Assembly: GCA_029219585.1 (NCBI GenBank)
Contig: JAQXTR010000011.1
Location: forward strand, 1-64,000
Source: Clostridiales bacterium
GTDB lineage: Bacteria; Bacillota; Clostridia; UBA1381
Direction: 5' to 3'
DNA: 64,000 bases
In this document: piece by piece, positions 14,507 to 24,237 of the stretch
How the letters are laid out: every line of letters starts with the position of its first letter
Position numbering within the stretch: the first letter of the stretch is position 1
Translations under genes and position numbers: made by a program
The notes under the pieces: model-generated
The model's input: only the letters and a program-made list of their open reading frames with translations
Told to the model about the DNA's origin: nothing
The model's database searches: none

Positions 14507-17017
14507 ATGAAACAATATAAGGTAACGGGAATGAGCTGCGCGTCGTGCAGTGCCCGTGTTGAAAAGGCGGTTAATAAGGTTGAGGGTGTAACATCATGCT
14601 CGGTAAATCTTCTAACCAACTCAATGGGGGTTGAGGGGACGGCGTCGGATGCCGATATTATAAAGGCTGTAAAAGCCGCGGGTTACGGCGCGGAAGTAAA
14701 GGGTGCTGAAAGGTCGGCAGCAGAGAAGGAGACGGAGGATAAGGAAACACCGGCTCTTATTCGCAGAGTGGTCATCTCAGTCATATTTCTTATCGTATTA
14801 ATGTATTTTTCTATGGGGCATATGATGTGGGGATGGCTGCTGCCGAAGGTATTTGACGGCAATCACGTTGCGATGGGACTTGTTCAGCTGCTTCTTACCG
14901 GAGCAGTTATGATAATAAACGGAAAGTTTTTTATAAGCGGCTTTAAAAGCCTTGTACACCGTTCGCCGAATATGGACACACTTGTTGCAATGGGAGCATC
15001 GGCGGCTTTTGTTTACAGCCTGTATGCGCTGTTTGCAATGACTGATGCTCAGGTTCACGGCGGGGCGGAGGCGGCAATGGCGTGGATGGATGAATTTTAT
15101 TTTGAATCTGCCGCGATGATACTTACCCTTATAACCGTGGGTAAAATGCTTGAAGCACGATCAAAGGGAAGGACGACAAATGCGTTAAAGAGTCTTATTA
15201 AGCTGTCGCCTAAAACAGCATCGATTATAAGAAACGGAGAAGAAACCGTAGTTGCGGTTGAGCAGGTGAAGAAAGGCGATATATTTGCCGTTCGTCCCGG
15301 CGGAAGCATACCGGTGGACGGTATTGTAATTGAGGGCAGCAGCGCAGTGAACGAGGCGGCTCTGACGGGAGAGAGTATTCCTGTGGATAAGGCGGTGGGT
15401 GACAGCGTGTCTGCTGCAACGATTAACCTATCGGGATATATAAAATGTGAGGCGACAAGAGTGGGAGAGGACACAACTCTTTCGCAGATTATCAAAATGG
15501 TGAGCGATGCTGCTGCGACAAAGGCGCCTATAGCCAAGGCTGCCGATAGGGTATCGGGGATTTTTGTCCCTGCGGTTATTGCGGTGGCTGTAATTTCAAC
15601 CGTTGTATGGCTGATAGCAGGCGAAACTGTAGGCTTTGCTCTGGCACGCGGTATCTCGGTTCTGGTAATAAGCTGTCCCTGCGCTCTTGGGCTTGCAACT
15701 CCGGTTGCGATTATGGTAGGCAGCGGAGTTGGCGCAAGGCAGGGAATACTGTTCAAAAATGCAGTCTCACTTGAAAACGCAGGAAGGGCACAGATTGTCG
15801 CGCTTGATAAGACCGGAACGATAACTAAGGGAGAACCGAAGGTTACGGATATTATTCCGGTTGGGGATGTCAGCGGTATGGAGCTTTTAAAACTGGCATA
15901 TTCTCTTGAAGAAAAGAGCGAGCATCCTCTGGCACGCGCGGTAATAGAACGAGGGAATGAGGAAAAGCTTTCACCATATGCCGTTGAGAACTTCATGATT
16001 GAATCGGGAAACGGCTTATCGGGCATAATAAACGGCAGATTGATAGTTGGGGGAAGTCTGAAATTCATTTCCTCACAGACAGCTGTATCAACAGAAATCA
16101 GAAAAGAGGCGGAAAGACTGGCAGATGAGGGTAAAACACCGCTTCTGTTCACATATGGCGGCACAATTGCAGGTATTATTGCTGTGGCGGACATTATAAA
16201 GGAGGAGAGCCCGCAGGCGGTCAGGGAGCTTCGGAATATGGGTATCCGAGTTGTGATGCTTACAGGTGACAACGCGCGCACGGCAAGGGCTGTGGGTGAT
16301 TTGGCGGGCGTTGATGAGGTGATTGCGGGAGTGCTGCCCGACGGAAAGGAACGCGTTATAAGAGAGCTTAAGAAACAGGGAAGGACGATAATGGTAGGCG
16401 ATGGGATTAACGATGCGCCGGCGCTTACATCAGCAGACACAGGCATTGCGATCGGCGCAGGGGTTGATGTGGCAATAGATGCAGCGGATGTTGTTCTTAT
16501 GAAGAGCAGATTGAGCGATGTCCCTGCCGCGATACGTCTCAGCCGCGCGACTCTGCGCAATATACATGAAAACCTGTTCTGGGCATTCATATACAATATA
16601 ATCGGAATACCGCTTGCCGCGGGAGTATGGATTCCTATATTCGGATGGACGCTGAATCCGATGTTCGGCGCTGCCGCAATGAGTCTTTCAAGCTTCTGCG
16701 TTGTAACAAACGCGTTAAGGCTCAATCTGAAAAATATTTGTGACTCCGGGCATGATAAAGTGCTTAAAAACAGAGTAAAAATATTAAATATCAAAACACA
16801 GGAGGAAAAGACAATGGAAAAAACGTTTAAAGTAGAGGGTATGATGTGCGGTCACTGCGAGGCGGCTGTTAAAAAGGCGGTCGAGGCGATAGACACGGTA
16901 GCAGAGGCGGTGGCAAGCCATACGGCGGGCACGGTTACGGTAAAGCTTACAGCCGATACACCGGATGATGTGATAATCAAGGCCATTGAGGACAAGGATT
17001 ATAAGGTTGTCGGCTGA
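14507..17017 (+). CDS. copA: Copper-exporting P1B-type ATPase with C-terminal CopZ-like domain
   Basis: An 836-residue Cu(I) exporter. Residues 1-70 form a heavy-metal-associated domain with GMSCASC (Cys11, Cys14). Then come the membrane helices, the TGES actuator loop, the ion-site CPC (in SCPCALGLATP), the phosphorylation site DKTGTIT, an HP motif (SEHPLA) and GDGINDAP. A second HMA domain with GMMCGHC follows the last membrane helix, from about residue 770, joined by a short KILNIKTQEEK linker. In most Clostridia this last domain is the separate chaperone gene copZ. An AGGAGG-type site and an in-frame ATG at 16814 remain inside the frame, so free CopZ may also be made. It is the last gene of the csoR operon. 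Confidence 0.95.
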   Translation: MKQYKVTGMSCASCSARVEKAVNKVEGVTSCSVNLLTNSMGVEGTASDADIIKAVKAAGYGAEVKGAERSAAEKETEDKETPALIRRVVISVIFLIVLMYFSMGHMMWGWLLPKVFDGNHVAMGLVQLLLTGAVMIINGKFFISGFKSLVHRSPNMDTLVAMGASAAFVYSLYALFAMTDAQVHGGAEAAMAWMDEFYFESAAMILTLITVGKMLEARSKGRTTNALKSLIKLSPKTASIIRNGEETVVAVEQVKKGDIFAVRPGGSIPVDGIVIEGSSAVNEAALTGESIPVDKAVGDSVSAATINLSGYIKCEATRVGEDTTLSQIIKMVSDAAATKAPIAKAADRVSGIFVPAVIAVAVISTVVWLIAGETVGFALARGISVLVISCPCALGLATPVAIMVGSGVGARQGILFKNAVSLENAGRAQIVALDKTGTITKGEPKVTDIIPVGDVSGMELLKLAYSLEEKSEHPLARAVIERGNEEKLSPYAVENFMIESGNGLSGIINGRLIVGGSLKFISSQTAVSTEIRKEAERLADEGKTPLLFTYGGTIAGIIAVADIIKEESPQAVRELRNMGIRVVMLTGDNARTARAVGDLAGVDEVIAGVLPDGKERVIRELKKQGRTIMVGDGINDAPALTSADTGIAIGAGVDVAIDAADVVLMKSRLSDVPAAIRLSRATLRNIHENLFWAFIYNIIGIPLAAGVWIPIFGWTLNPMFGAAAMSLSSFCVVTNALRLNLKNICDSGHDKVLKNRVKILNIKTQEEKTMEKTFKVEGMMCGHCEAAVKKAVEAIDTVAEAVASHTAGTVTVKLTADTPDDVIIKAIEDKDYKVVG
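16814..17017 (+). CDS. copZ: Copper chaperone CopZ-like product from an internal start inside copA
   Basis: An in-frame ATG at 16814 begins a 67-residue HMA-fold protein (MEKTFKVEGMMCGHCEAAV...), the size of free CopZ. GGAGG (16801-16805) lies eight bases upstream, a spacing as good as that of any gene start here. Seen: the site, the start and the domain. Inferred: that ribosomes use it, giving free CopZ to hand Cu(I) to CopA in addition to the fused form. A base-level sequencing error that removed a copA stop codon is an alternative origin of the fusion. Confidence 0.55.
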   Translation: MEKTFKVEGMMCGHCEAAVKKAVEAIDTVAEAVASHTAGTVTVKLTADTPDDVIIKAIEDKDYKVVG

Positions 17018-17040
17018 AATAAACCGAGGCGGTCTAAAAG

Positions 17041-17076
17041 GGGCTTCAGCAAAACGTATGCTTTGCTGAAGCCCTT
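17041..17076 (+). terminator. Bidirectional terminator between copA and pdxT
   Basis: GGGCTTCAGCAAA (17041-17053) pairs with TTTGCTGAAGCCC (17061-17073) and ends in TTT on the + strand and TTTT on the minus strand. It lies between two convergent genes. Confidence 0.8.
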
Positions 17077-17089
17077 TATCGGATTAACA

Positions 17090-17644
17090 TCACATATTAA
17101 GAAAATATTCAAATATCTTTGTGTCGTCGCACAGCTCCGGATGGAATGAAACAGCAAGCTGATTTTTATATCGGACACCGGTTATCTGACCGTCTGTAAC
17201 GGACATGACCTCAACACCGTCATCAATGCTTTCGATATACGGAGCGCGGATAAACTCCATAGGAATTGTTCCGAGCCCCTTGAACTCACCCTCCGTGTAG
17301 AAGCTGCCGAGCTGTCTGCCGTAGGCATTACGCTTAACATTTGCGGGTATGGTGCGGAATGCGCAGCCATCGGCTCCGCTGCTCTTATCACACAGGAGTA
17401 TAAGTCCGGCGCATGTGGCAAAGACCGGGATACCCGAATCAATAGCCTCTTTTAGCCTATCAAACATTCCAAGCTCCTTTATAAGCTTTGACTGAACCGT
17501 GCTTTCTCCGCCGGGGAATATAAGCCTGTCAAAGTGTCTGTCAAGATCGGACGGCTTTCGTATCTCAAACCATTCCTCACCCAGAGCCTCAAGCGCTTTT
17601 TCATGCTCAAGGAAATCACCCTGAACAGCAAGAACTCCGGTCAT
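17090..17644 (-). CDS. pdxT: Glutaminase subunit of pyridoxal 5'-phosphate synthase
   Basis: A 184-residue class I amidotransferase that feeds ammonia to PdxS. The start is taken at 17644 (MTGVLAVQGDF), one base past the pdxS stop, with AGAGGT upstream; a longer frame would run back into pdxS. Motifs: GVLAVQGDFLEHE, PGGEST, the nucleophile elbow ATCAGLILL and the catalytic HPE near the C-terminus. Length fits the family (about 185-195). It is translated with pdxS from one message. Confidence 0.95.
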   Translation of the reverse strand: MTGVLAVQGDFLEHEKALEALGEEWFEIRKPSDLDRHFDRLIFPGGESTVQSKLIKELGMFDRLKEAIDSGIPVFATCAGLILLCDKSSGADGCAFRTIPANVKRNAYGRQLGSFYTEGEFKGLGTIPMEFIRAPYIESIDDGVEVMSVTDGQITGVRYKNQLAVSFHPELCDDTKIFEYFLNM

Positions 17645-17645
17645 G

Positions 17646-18524
17646 TTATATACCTCTTTCAGCCATGAGCAGCTCAATTTCCTGCTCGTTAATTCCTACC
17701 ATAGCCTCACCCAGATCCTCTGAAAGCTCTGCCAAAAGCTTGTGGTCGTTGAAATTGGTAACAGCCTTAACGATAGCCTGAGCTCTCTTTTCGGGATTAC
17801 CCGACTTAAAGATACCTGAGCCGACGAATACGCCCTCAGCGCCGAGCTGCATCATAAGAGCCGCATCTGCCGGAGTAGCAACTCCGCCTGCAGCAAAGTT
17901 TACAACCGGAAGCTTGCCGTTTTCGTGAACATATTTAACAAGCTCATACGGAACCTCAAGCTCTTTTGCCGCATTAAACAACTCATCCTCACGCATTGAC
18001 ACAAGGCGGCGGATTTCCGCGTTCATCATTCTCATGTGTCTTACAGCCTGAACAACGTCGCCCGTACCCGGTTCGCCCTTGGTTCTGATCATTGATGCGC
18101 CCTCCGCAATTCTTCTGAGCGCTTCACCGAGGTTCTTTGCGCCGCATACGAACGGAACCCTGAAATCATGCTTGTTGATGTGGTAAACATCATCAGCCGG
18201 TGAGAGAACCTCGCTCTCGTCTATATAGTCGATCTCAATTGCTTCAAGAATCTGAGCTTCTGCAAAGTGGCCGATACGGCACTTAGCCATAACCGGGATT
18301 GAAACAGCCTCCTGAATACCCTTGATCATTTTCGGGTCACTCATTCTTGAAACGCCGCCCGCAGCTCTTATATCGGCCGGGATTCTTTCAAGCGCCATAA
18401 CCGCGCACGCGCCTGCCGCTTCGGCAATTCTGGCCTGCTCCGGTGTTGTAACGTCCATGATAACGCCGCCCTTAAGCATCTGGGCAAGCTCCTTATTCAA
18501 TTCATATTGCTTTCCTGCATTCAT
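17646..18524 (-). CDS. pdxS: Pyridoxal 5'-phosphate synthase, lyase subunit
   Basis: A 292-residue TIM barrel that builds PLP from ribose 5-phosphate, glyceraldehyde 3-phosphate and ammonia. Motifs: [18 protein letters not shown] near the N-terminus, [24 protein letters not shown], the phosphate loop [16 protein letters not shown] and VGSGIFKS. The AAGGAGG site supports the ATG at 18524. The gene is transcribed away from a MocR/PdxR-like regulator, with overlapping promoters in between. Confidence 0.97.
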   Translation of the reverse strand: MNAGKQYELNKELAQMLKGGVIMDVTTPEQARIAEAAGACAVMALERIPADIRAAGGVSRMSDPKMIKGIQEAVSIPVMAKCRIGHFAEAQILEAIEIDYIDESEVLSPADDVYHINKHDFRVPFVCGAKNLGEALRRIAEGASMIRTKGEPGTGDVVQAVRHMRMMNAEIRRLVSMREDELFNAAKELEVPYELVKYVHENGKLPVVNFAAGGVATPADAALMMQLGAEGVFVGSGIFKSGNPEKRAQAIVKAVTNFNDHKLLAELSEDLGEAMVGINEQEIELLMAERGI

Positions 18525-18552
18525 AATCTTGTTTCCTCCTTGAAAATTGTAC

Positions 18553-18632
18553 TTTACAATTTAAATTATATGTAGTATAATACAAATGTGACCATATTTC
18601 AATCACCATTTTAAATATATTCAATATGGTCA
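18553..18632. promoter_or_regulatory. Overlapping divergent promoters of pdxST and the PdxR-like gene, with an inverted-repeat operator
   Basis: Plus strand: TTTACA (18553-18558), 17 bases, TATAAT (18576-18581). Minus strand: TTGAAA (18597-18602), 17 bases, TATACT (18574-18579). The two -10 boxes overlap. TGACCATATT (18589-18598) and its reverse complement AATATGGTCA (18623-18632) form an operator with centres 34 bases apart. It covers the pdxST spacer and -35 region and the early transcribed part of the regulator gene. The spacing fits PdxR-type MocR binding. Confidence 0.75.
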
Positions 18633-18654
18633 GATAGGGGAGTGGACATATAAA

Positions 18655-20073
18655 ATGCTTACGTATTCATTTTCGGATATAGGGTCAGAGAGCTTGTACG
18701 AGTATCTCTACGGATGTATAAAAAACGACATATTATCGGGAAAATTGCGCTGCGGCGCAAAGCTTCCGTCAAAGCGTACATTTGCGAAAAATCTGGGCAT
18801 AAGCACTATCACTATTGAGAATGCCTACGCGCTGCTTATTTCGGAGGGGTATGTTTATTCCATTCCGAAGAAGGGATATTTTGTGTCGGATATAAATATA
18901 AGCGCTCAAGCGTCACCGCAGCGGACGGAGGATGAGAATGAAAGAAGAGAGGAAAGCTTTGTTGCCGATTTTGCCGGAAACAATACACCTCATACACTGT
19001 TCCCGTTTGCAACATGGGCAAAGCTGATGCGCAGTGTTCTCTCCGAAAGACAGCAGGAGCTGATGATCAAATCCCCGGGAGCAGGTATTGCGCCGCTGCG
19101 TTCGGCGATTGCGGAGCATCTTTATCAGTTCAGAGGTATGCGCGTTCATCCGTCTCAGATAATAATAGGCTCGGGTACGGAGTATCTTTACGGACTTATA
19201 ATACAGCTTCTGGGCAGTGATAAGATATTTGCCGTGGAGGATCCGGGATATAATAAGATAGCAAAGGTGTACGGCGCAAACGGGGTTGACTACAGATATA
19301 TACCTCTTGATGAAAACGGCGTTGCGATAGAGGCATTAAGGGACAGCGGTGCTGAGATACTCCATATTTCTCCGTCGCATCATTTCCCGACAGGCATAGT
19401 AACTCCGATAAGCAGACGCTATGAGCTTTTAAGCTGGGCCGCTCAAAGTCCGAAGCGGTTTATAATAGAGGATGACTACGATTCGGAATTCAGGCTCAGC
19501 GGCCATCCTATACCCCCGCTCAGGAGCATAGACGTTACGGATAAGGTAATATATATGAACACCTTTTCAAAAAGTCTTGCATCGACCATACGAATAAGCT
19601 ATATGGTGCTTCCGCGTACCCTTGCGGATAAGTTTTACAAGGCGCTTGGATTTTATTCATGTACAGTTTCGACTTTTGAACAGTATACGCTTGCCGAATT
19701 TATGAATGGAGGATATTTCGGAAATCATATCAATCGCATCCGCCGCTATTACCGTGAGGAACGTGATGAGCTTTTAAAGCTGATATATTCAAACAAAGCG
19801 TTTAACGGGACAGAGATACTGGAAAAGGATTCCGGACTTCATTTCCTGCTGCGCCTTGATACAGAGCTGTCCGATAAGGCGCTTGCAGACAGCGCACGGA
19901 GGTTGGGGATAAATATATCCTGTCTGTCAGAGTATTATCATAATAAGAGCGGGGCGCCGGAGCATACTGTTGTAATAAACTATTCGGGAATAGAGAAGGA
20001 AAAAATAGCCGGGGCTGTAGCTCTTTTGGGTAAAGCAATCGGTGGAGAAACTGAACGGAATGAATTTTGTTGA
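18655..20073 (+). CDS. pdxR: MocR/PdxR-type regulator (GntR DNA-binding domain fused to aminotransferase-like domain)
   Basis: A 472-residue protein. Residues about 10-80 are a GntR winged helix (LYGCIKNDILSG...LPSKRTFAKNLGISTITIENAYALLISEGYV). Residues about 110-470 are a fold-type I aminotransferase domain with EDPGYNKIA, IEDDYDSEFR and the PLP-binding lysine in NTFSKSLAS. MocR proteins of this kind (PdxR) sense PLP through the aminotransferase domain and switch on pdxST when PLP is short while repressing themselves. The divergent position next to pdxS and the operator between them make this role a strong inference. Confidence 0.88.
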   Translation: MLTYSFSDIGSESLYEYLYGCIKNDILSGKLRCGAKLPSKRTFAKNLGISTITIENAYALLISEGYVYSIPKKGYFVSDINISAQASPQRTEDENERREESFVADFAGNNTPHTLFPFATWAKLMRSVLSERQQELMIKSPGAGIAPLRSAIAEHLYQFRGMRVHPSQIIIGSGTEYLYGLIIQLLGSDKIFAVEDPGYNKIAKVYGANGVDYRYIPLDENGVAIEALRDSGAEILHISPSHHFPTGIVTPISRRYELLSWAAQSPKRFIIEDDYDSEFRLSGHPIPPLRSIDVTDKVIYMNTFSKSLASTIRISYMVLPRTLADKFYKALGFYSCTVSTFEQYTLAEFMNGGYFGNHINRIRRYYREERDELLKLIYSNKAFNGTEILEKDSGLHFLLRLDTELSDKALADSARRLGINISCLSEYYHNKSGAPEHTVVINYSGIEKEKIAGAVALLGKAIGGETERNEFC

Positions 20074-20088
20074 TTTTGTGAAAAAGTA

Positions 20089-20117
20089 TTGACAATAGGG
20101 GTGAATTAAAGTATAAT
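20089..20117 (+). promoter_or_regulatory. Promoter of glucokinase gene
   Basis: TTGACA (20089-20094), 17-base spacer, TATAAT (20112-20117). It starts a few bases after the regulator stop codon. Confidence 0.85.
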
Positions 20118-20153
20118 AATTATATGTCATAATCAGAACGGAGGTGAATTATA

Positions 20154-21104
20154 GTGAAGATAGGAATTGACTTAGGCGGTACAAATATCGCGGTGGGTTT
20201 GGTTGACAATGATAATAAAATTATTGCGAAGAAATCCACACCGACATTATCCCACAGACCAATCGGTGAGATAATAGACGATATGGCAAATGTCTGTGAA
20301 TTGTTGGTACGTGAAAACGGCATGTCAATGGATGACGTAGAGTCTGTAGGCATTGGATGTCCGGGCACGATAGACCATGCAAACGGCACGGTGGTATATT
20401 CAAATAACATCCGTATGGAAAATGTCAGATTGTGCGAACAGCTGCAAAAACGTCTCGGTAAGCCCGTAGGCATAGAAAATGATGCGAATGCGGCAGCATT
20501 GGGCGAATATGCGGTAAACGGCGAAGGAGAAGACAGCTTTGTTTTTATCACTCTCGGAACAGGAGTAGGCGGAGGCGTTATTATTAACGGAAAGCTGTAC
20601 CGCGGCTTTAACGGAGCAGGAGGAGAACTGGGACACATCATAATCAATACAGAAGGTGAAGAACAGTGTACCTGCGGAAATAAAGGCTGCTGGGAGGCAT
20701 ACGCTTCGGTTACGGCGCTTATTCGACAGACAAAGGCTGCAATGCAAAAACACAGTGATTCAATGATGAATGAGTGGGCACGCAGCAATAATGAAGTGTC
20801 AGGCAGAACAGCGTTTGAATGTGCGAAAAAGGGAGACAAGGCAGCGCAGGAGGTAGTTGATACATATATACGCTATGTCGGTGCGGGCTTGATTTCTGTT
20901 TTGAATATTTTCCAGCCCAAGCTTATTTTAATAGGCGGCGGAATATCCAAGGAGGGCGAATATCTGCTGAAGCCGCTGCGCGAGTATGTATATGCGGGAG
21001 ACTATAACAAGTATATGCCGAAAACAGAAATTAAGGCGGCATCCTTGTTTAATGATGCAGGTATTATAGGTGCTGCGTTGGGTGCAGGAGAACAGAACGA
21101 TTAA
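20154..21104 (+). CDS. glk: ROK-family glucokinase
   Basis: A 316-residue sugar kinase. The N-terminal phosphate loop is GIDLGGTNIAVG. The sugar-binding region has ENDANAAALGEY and a GTGVGGGVIINGKL loop. The ROK zinc motif is GHIIINTEGEEQCTCGNKGCWEAYAS (Cys-x-Cys-x4-Cys preceded by His), seen here at about residues 160-183. The C-terminal ATP site is LIGGGIS. The Glu-x-Gly-His motif ELGH favours glucose. The start is GTG, supported by GGAGGTG eight bases upstream. It lies 47 bases ahead of a large SLH protein on the same strand. Glucose as substrate is inferred from family. Confidence 0.93.
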   Translation: MKIGIDLGGTNIAVGLVDNDNKIIAKKSTPTLSHRPIGEIIDDMANVCELLVRENGMSMDDVESVGIGCPGTIDHANGTVVYSNNIRMENVRLCEQLQKRLGKPVGIENDANAAALGEYAVNGEGEDSFVFITLGTGVGGGVIINGKLYRGFNGAGGELGHIIINTEGEEQCTCGNKGCWEAYASVTALIRQTKAAMQKHSDSMMNEWARSNNEVSGRTAFECAKKGDKAAQEVVDTYIRYVGAGLISVLNIFQPKLILIGGGISKEGEYLLKPLREYVYAGDYNKYMPKTEIKAASLFNDAGIIGAALGAGEQND

Positions 21105-21151
21105 AACCGATACCTACAGAATACAAAGCCTATAGAAAGGATGATATTTTT

Positions 21152-24100
21152 ATGAATAACATACACAGAAAACTGCTGTCTTCAGTAATGGCGCTGGCTG
21201 TTTCGGCGTCAGTAATGATACAGCCTGTTTTCGTAAAAGCGGCCTTTACTGATGTGCCGGAAAATTACAGCTATAAAAAAGCGATTACAACGCTCAGTAA
21301 GCTGAACGTAATAAACGGCTATGATGACGGAACATTCGCGCCGGATAAGGATATAACTAGAGCGGAGTTTACAAAGCTGCTTGTGTATATGCTCGGCTAC
21401 GGTGATATTTCAACGACAACAAGCCGTTTTGAGGATCTTTCCCTTGACCATTGGGCAAATGCCAATATTGCAACAGCCTACGATCTGGGTATTGTTAACG
21501 GCTACAGTGACACAGAGTTCGGACCGGATAATCCGGTTACATACGAACAGGCGCTTAAAATGCTTGTATGTGCTTTGGGCTATCAGAATTCGGCAGAGGC
21601 AATGGGAGGGTATCCGGAAGGATATATTTCGCAGGCATCCTCTCTTAAGCTGACAGATAAGATAAGCTCAACTGCATATTCGGGCAACGCGTCAAGGGGA
21701 CTTGTCGCTCAGGTGATGTATAATGCTCTTGAGATTGATATTTATGAGCTGAGCGGTACAAAATACGTTTCCTCGGGCAAAAATCTTCTCAACGATTATC
21801 TCAATACCTATATAATGAAGGGTACTGTAGTAGGTGTTGAGGAGTCGGTGACAAACGATTGTGAATCTTCGCTTAACCCGGGCTTTTTCGCCATTGACGA
21901 ACAGACAACGGGTAACGAATATGTTATAGACTACCGTGAGTATACAAAATCACTTTCTGAAATGTCTGACTATCTTGGTAAGACGGTTCAGATATATTTC
22001 CGTAAGGACGGTAATTCGGAGGACAGATTCCTTATCGATATTGATAATGAAACCTATAAGAATTCAGAAGTTACCGTTATGAGCTATGATGCAGAGTCAT
22101 TTGACGGTCAGAGCTTTAAATATTACAAGGACGGCACAGATAAGAAGGCAACGATTAAGATTGATCCTTCGAAAGTTACAATCCGTTATAACGGAAGAGC
22201 TGTGCAGAACGATGTTGAACTTTCCGAAGGAAAAATCTTCACACCTGCAGATGCACTTTCGGAATGGCTTAATCCGGACAGCGAATATTTCATCTACGGT
22301 ACAGTAAAGTTTATCGATACAGGTTCGACAGGTACATATAATATTGTAGATATTTATGACTATGATACCGTTGTAGCAAATGCGTCACCGTCATCCTCGG
22401 ACTACAGAATTTCCGATAAAACGATTGCGGGTAAATATCTGATTCTTGATCCTGACAGTTCGGATTACAGCTTCAGCATTACGAAGAACGGCTCATCAAT
22501 AGCCCCTACATCAATCCTTGCCGGAGATGTTGTAAACTATGCAGAGAGCCTTGACGCTTCAAATGCTTACCGCACTGTTTATGTTACATCAAAGACTGTA
22601 AAGGGTTCAATCACATCGCTTAATATAGGTGAAAACGTAAAGGATAAGACCATAGCAATAGACGGTGTTGAGTACAGAGTGACAGACCGTTTCCGCACAT
22701 ATATGGAGAAAAAAGAGCAGGTAACGCTTGAAACGGGTGCGTCAATAACGGCGTATCTTGATGTTATGGGTGCTGTTGAATGGGGTACGGTAAATAAATC
22801 GGCAAACTACTATCCGTATGCGTATGTTATTGATACATCCAGTGAAGGAGAAGACTACTTTATTAAAATGTTTGCTCCTTCAAACGGCAACATAACCTCC
22901 TTTACGTCATCAACAAAATACTCCGTAAAGAGTTATAAAATTTCCGATAGCCCGAAGCTTAACTCAAAGAAGGCATCACCGGAGGAGATAATTTCAAAGC
23001 TTGAGGAAAATGCGAAATATGCAAACCCGGACAAGGATATGCCCGGAATTGTAACAACGAACTACAGCCAGCTTGTACGTGTACGTCTGATGGGAAATAC
23101 CATTGAGGAAATAGTAACCTTTGACACAACAAGTAGCGGTTCAAAGAATGCTGACACTAGCAAGCTTGTAAGATATCAGGAGATGAATCCTGATATGAAG
23201 TATTATGTAAGCTCATCAAGTGTAAAGAGCAGCGACTCAAGCAGCGGTGCAACAATGTATTCAATCAAATCATCAACACCGTTGTTTGTAATTCCGAAGG
23301 ACAGAACTGATGTTGATTCTTATTCGCTTAAATCGGCAATCACAACAAACTCTATGTCTTCAGGCAAATCGTATTACCTTGACGCTTATGATGTTGATGA
23401 TTCAAAGTATCCGGCATGTATGCTTATTTACAATTCAGAACTGAAGAGCGGTACCGCAATTACTTATTCAACTCCGTACAGGCTCATATATGACAACATC
23501 AACCAGGAGGTTGATGACGGAGATGTTGTAGATAAGCTTTACACATATGATTCGTCTGATACAAAGAGCTCATCGACAATAGCAGCATCAGCTGCAAGCG
23601 ATTTCAATCGTCTGAGCAAGGGTGACGTAGTTCTTGTCGGAAGCAACAATGATAAAGAGCTGGACTCATACATGAAGGTTCAGGATTATGACGAAATCAA
23701 ATCCGTATTGGAGGGCAACGCTGACAGTACGACCGGAAGAAGCTACGATTGGACAGAAGAGCAGGAGCAGTCAAAGGAAAATAACTGGCAGAAATATAAG
23801 TTTGATTTCCGTTTCCCGAAGAATAATTTGACGGAGCCTGATAATAACTATTGGGAAACAGGAGGTAACTATACAGATATTTCCTCACGCGCGTTTATGT
23901 GCAATGTCCGTCAGGTGCTTGAGGATGAGAATCAGATTTATGTAACCGCAAGCGGTTTTGACGCCGAAGGCAAGCTTCCCGATGATTATATTGAAATCAA
24001 GGTTTCAAGCTCCACAAAGATTGTAAGGTACGATTCTACAGAGAATGAGTTTACACCTTATGCGGAGGGAACATCGGGCACCTCAATCAGCTTCAAGGAT

Positions 24101-24220
24101 CTTAAGGGCGCAGAGGATTACGGAGACAACTGCTCAAAGATACTTCTTGCATATGTATCCGGATCTATAAAAGATTCATCTGCAACACCAACTGCAAAGT
24201 TTATCGTAATTTATCAGTAA
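21152..24220 (+). CDS. Large S-layer-homology (SLH) surface protein
   Basis: A 1022-residue secreted protein. A signal peptide (about 1-31, ending VFVKA) is followed by two clear SLH repeats (about 32-85, FTDVPENYSYKKAITTL...GYDDGTFAPDKDITRAEF, and about 94-150, FEDLSLDHWANANIATAY). A weaker third unit (about 160-195) follows. SLH domains bind pyruvylated secondary wall polymer. The rest, about 800 residues, is Ser/Thr/Asp/Lys-rich beta-type sequence with no recognised catalytic motif. One cannot tell whether it is an S-layer subunit or a wall-linked adhesin. It follows glk and ends at a terminator shared with spoIIP. Confidence 0.88.
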   Translation: MNNIHRKLLSSVMALAVSASVMIQPVFVKAAFTDVPENYSYKKAITTLSKLNVINGYDDGTFAPDKDITRAEFTKLLVYMLGYGDISTTTSRFEDLSLDHWANANIATAYDLGIVNGYSDTEFGPDNPVTYEQALKMLVCALGYQNSAEAMGGYPEGYISQASSLKLTDKISSTAYSGNASRGLVAQVMYNALEIDIYELSGTKYVSSGKNLLNDYLNTYIMKGTVVGVEESVTNDCESSLNPGFFAIDEQTTGNEYVIDYREYTKSLSEMSDYLGKTVQIYFRKDGNSEDRFLIDIDNETYKNSEVTVMSYDAESFDGQSFKYYKDGTDKKATIKIDPSKVTIRYNGRAVQNDVELSEGKIFTPADALSEWLNPDSEYFIYGTVKFIDTGSTGTYNIVDIYDYDTVVANASPSSSDYRISDKTIAGKYLILDPDSSDYSFSITKNGSSIAPTSILAGDVVNYAESLDASNAYRTVYVTSKTVKGSITSLNIGENVKDKTIAIDGVEYRVTDRFRTYMEKKEQVTLETGASITAYLDVMGAVEWGTVNKSANYYPYAYVIDTSSEGEDYFIKMFAPSNGNITSFTSSTKYSVKSYKISDSPKLNSKKASPEEIISKLEENAKYANPDKDMPGIVTTNYSQLVRVRLMGNTIEEIVTFDTTSSGSKNADTSKLVRYQEMNPDMKYYVSSSSVKSSDSSSGATMYSIKSSTPLFVIPKDRTDVDSYSLKSAITTNSMSSGKSYYLDAYDVDDSKYPACMLIYNSELKSGTAITYSTPYRLIYDNINQEVDDGDVVDKLYTYDSSDTKSSSTIAASAASDFNRLSKGDVVLVGSNNDKELDSYMKVQDYDEIKSVLEGNADSTTGRSYDWTEEQEQSKENNWQKYKFDFRFPKNNLTEPDNNYWETGGNYTDISSRAFMCNVRQVLEDENQIYVTASGFDAEGKLPDDYIEIKVSSSTKIVRYDSTENEFTPYAEGTSGTSISFKDLKGAEDYGDNCSKILLAYVSGSIKDSSATPTAKFIVIYQ

Positions 24221-24237
24221 TTACAATTAAGTAAATA

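Noticed and set aside
15097-16794. A 565-codon open frame on the minus strand
   Set aside because: It is fully antisense to copA, has a low-complexity Ser/Ala/Ile composition and no ribosome binding site. It is a shadow of copA codon use.
14507-17017. CopA-CopZ fusion as plain sequencing error
   Set aside because: Not provable here, and both domains stay in one frame without indels. It is kept as a finding with the error alternative stated.
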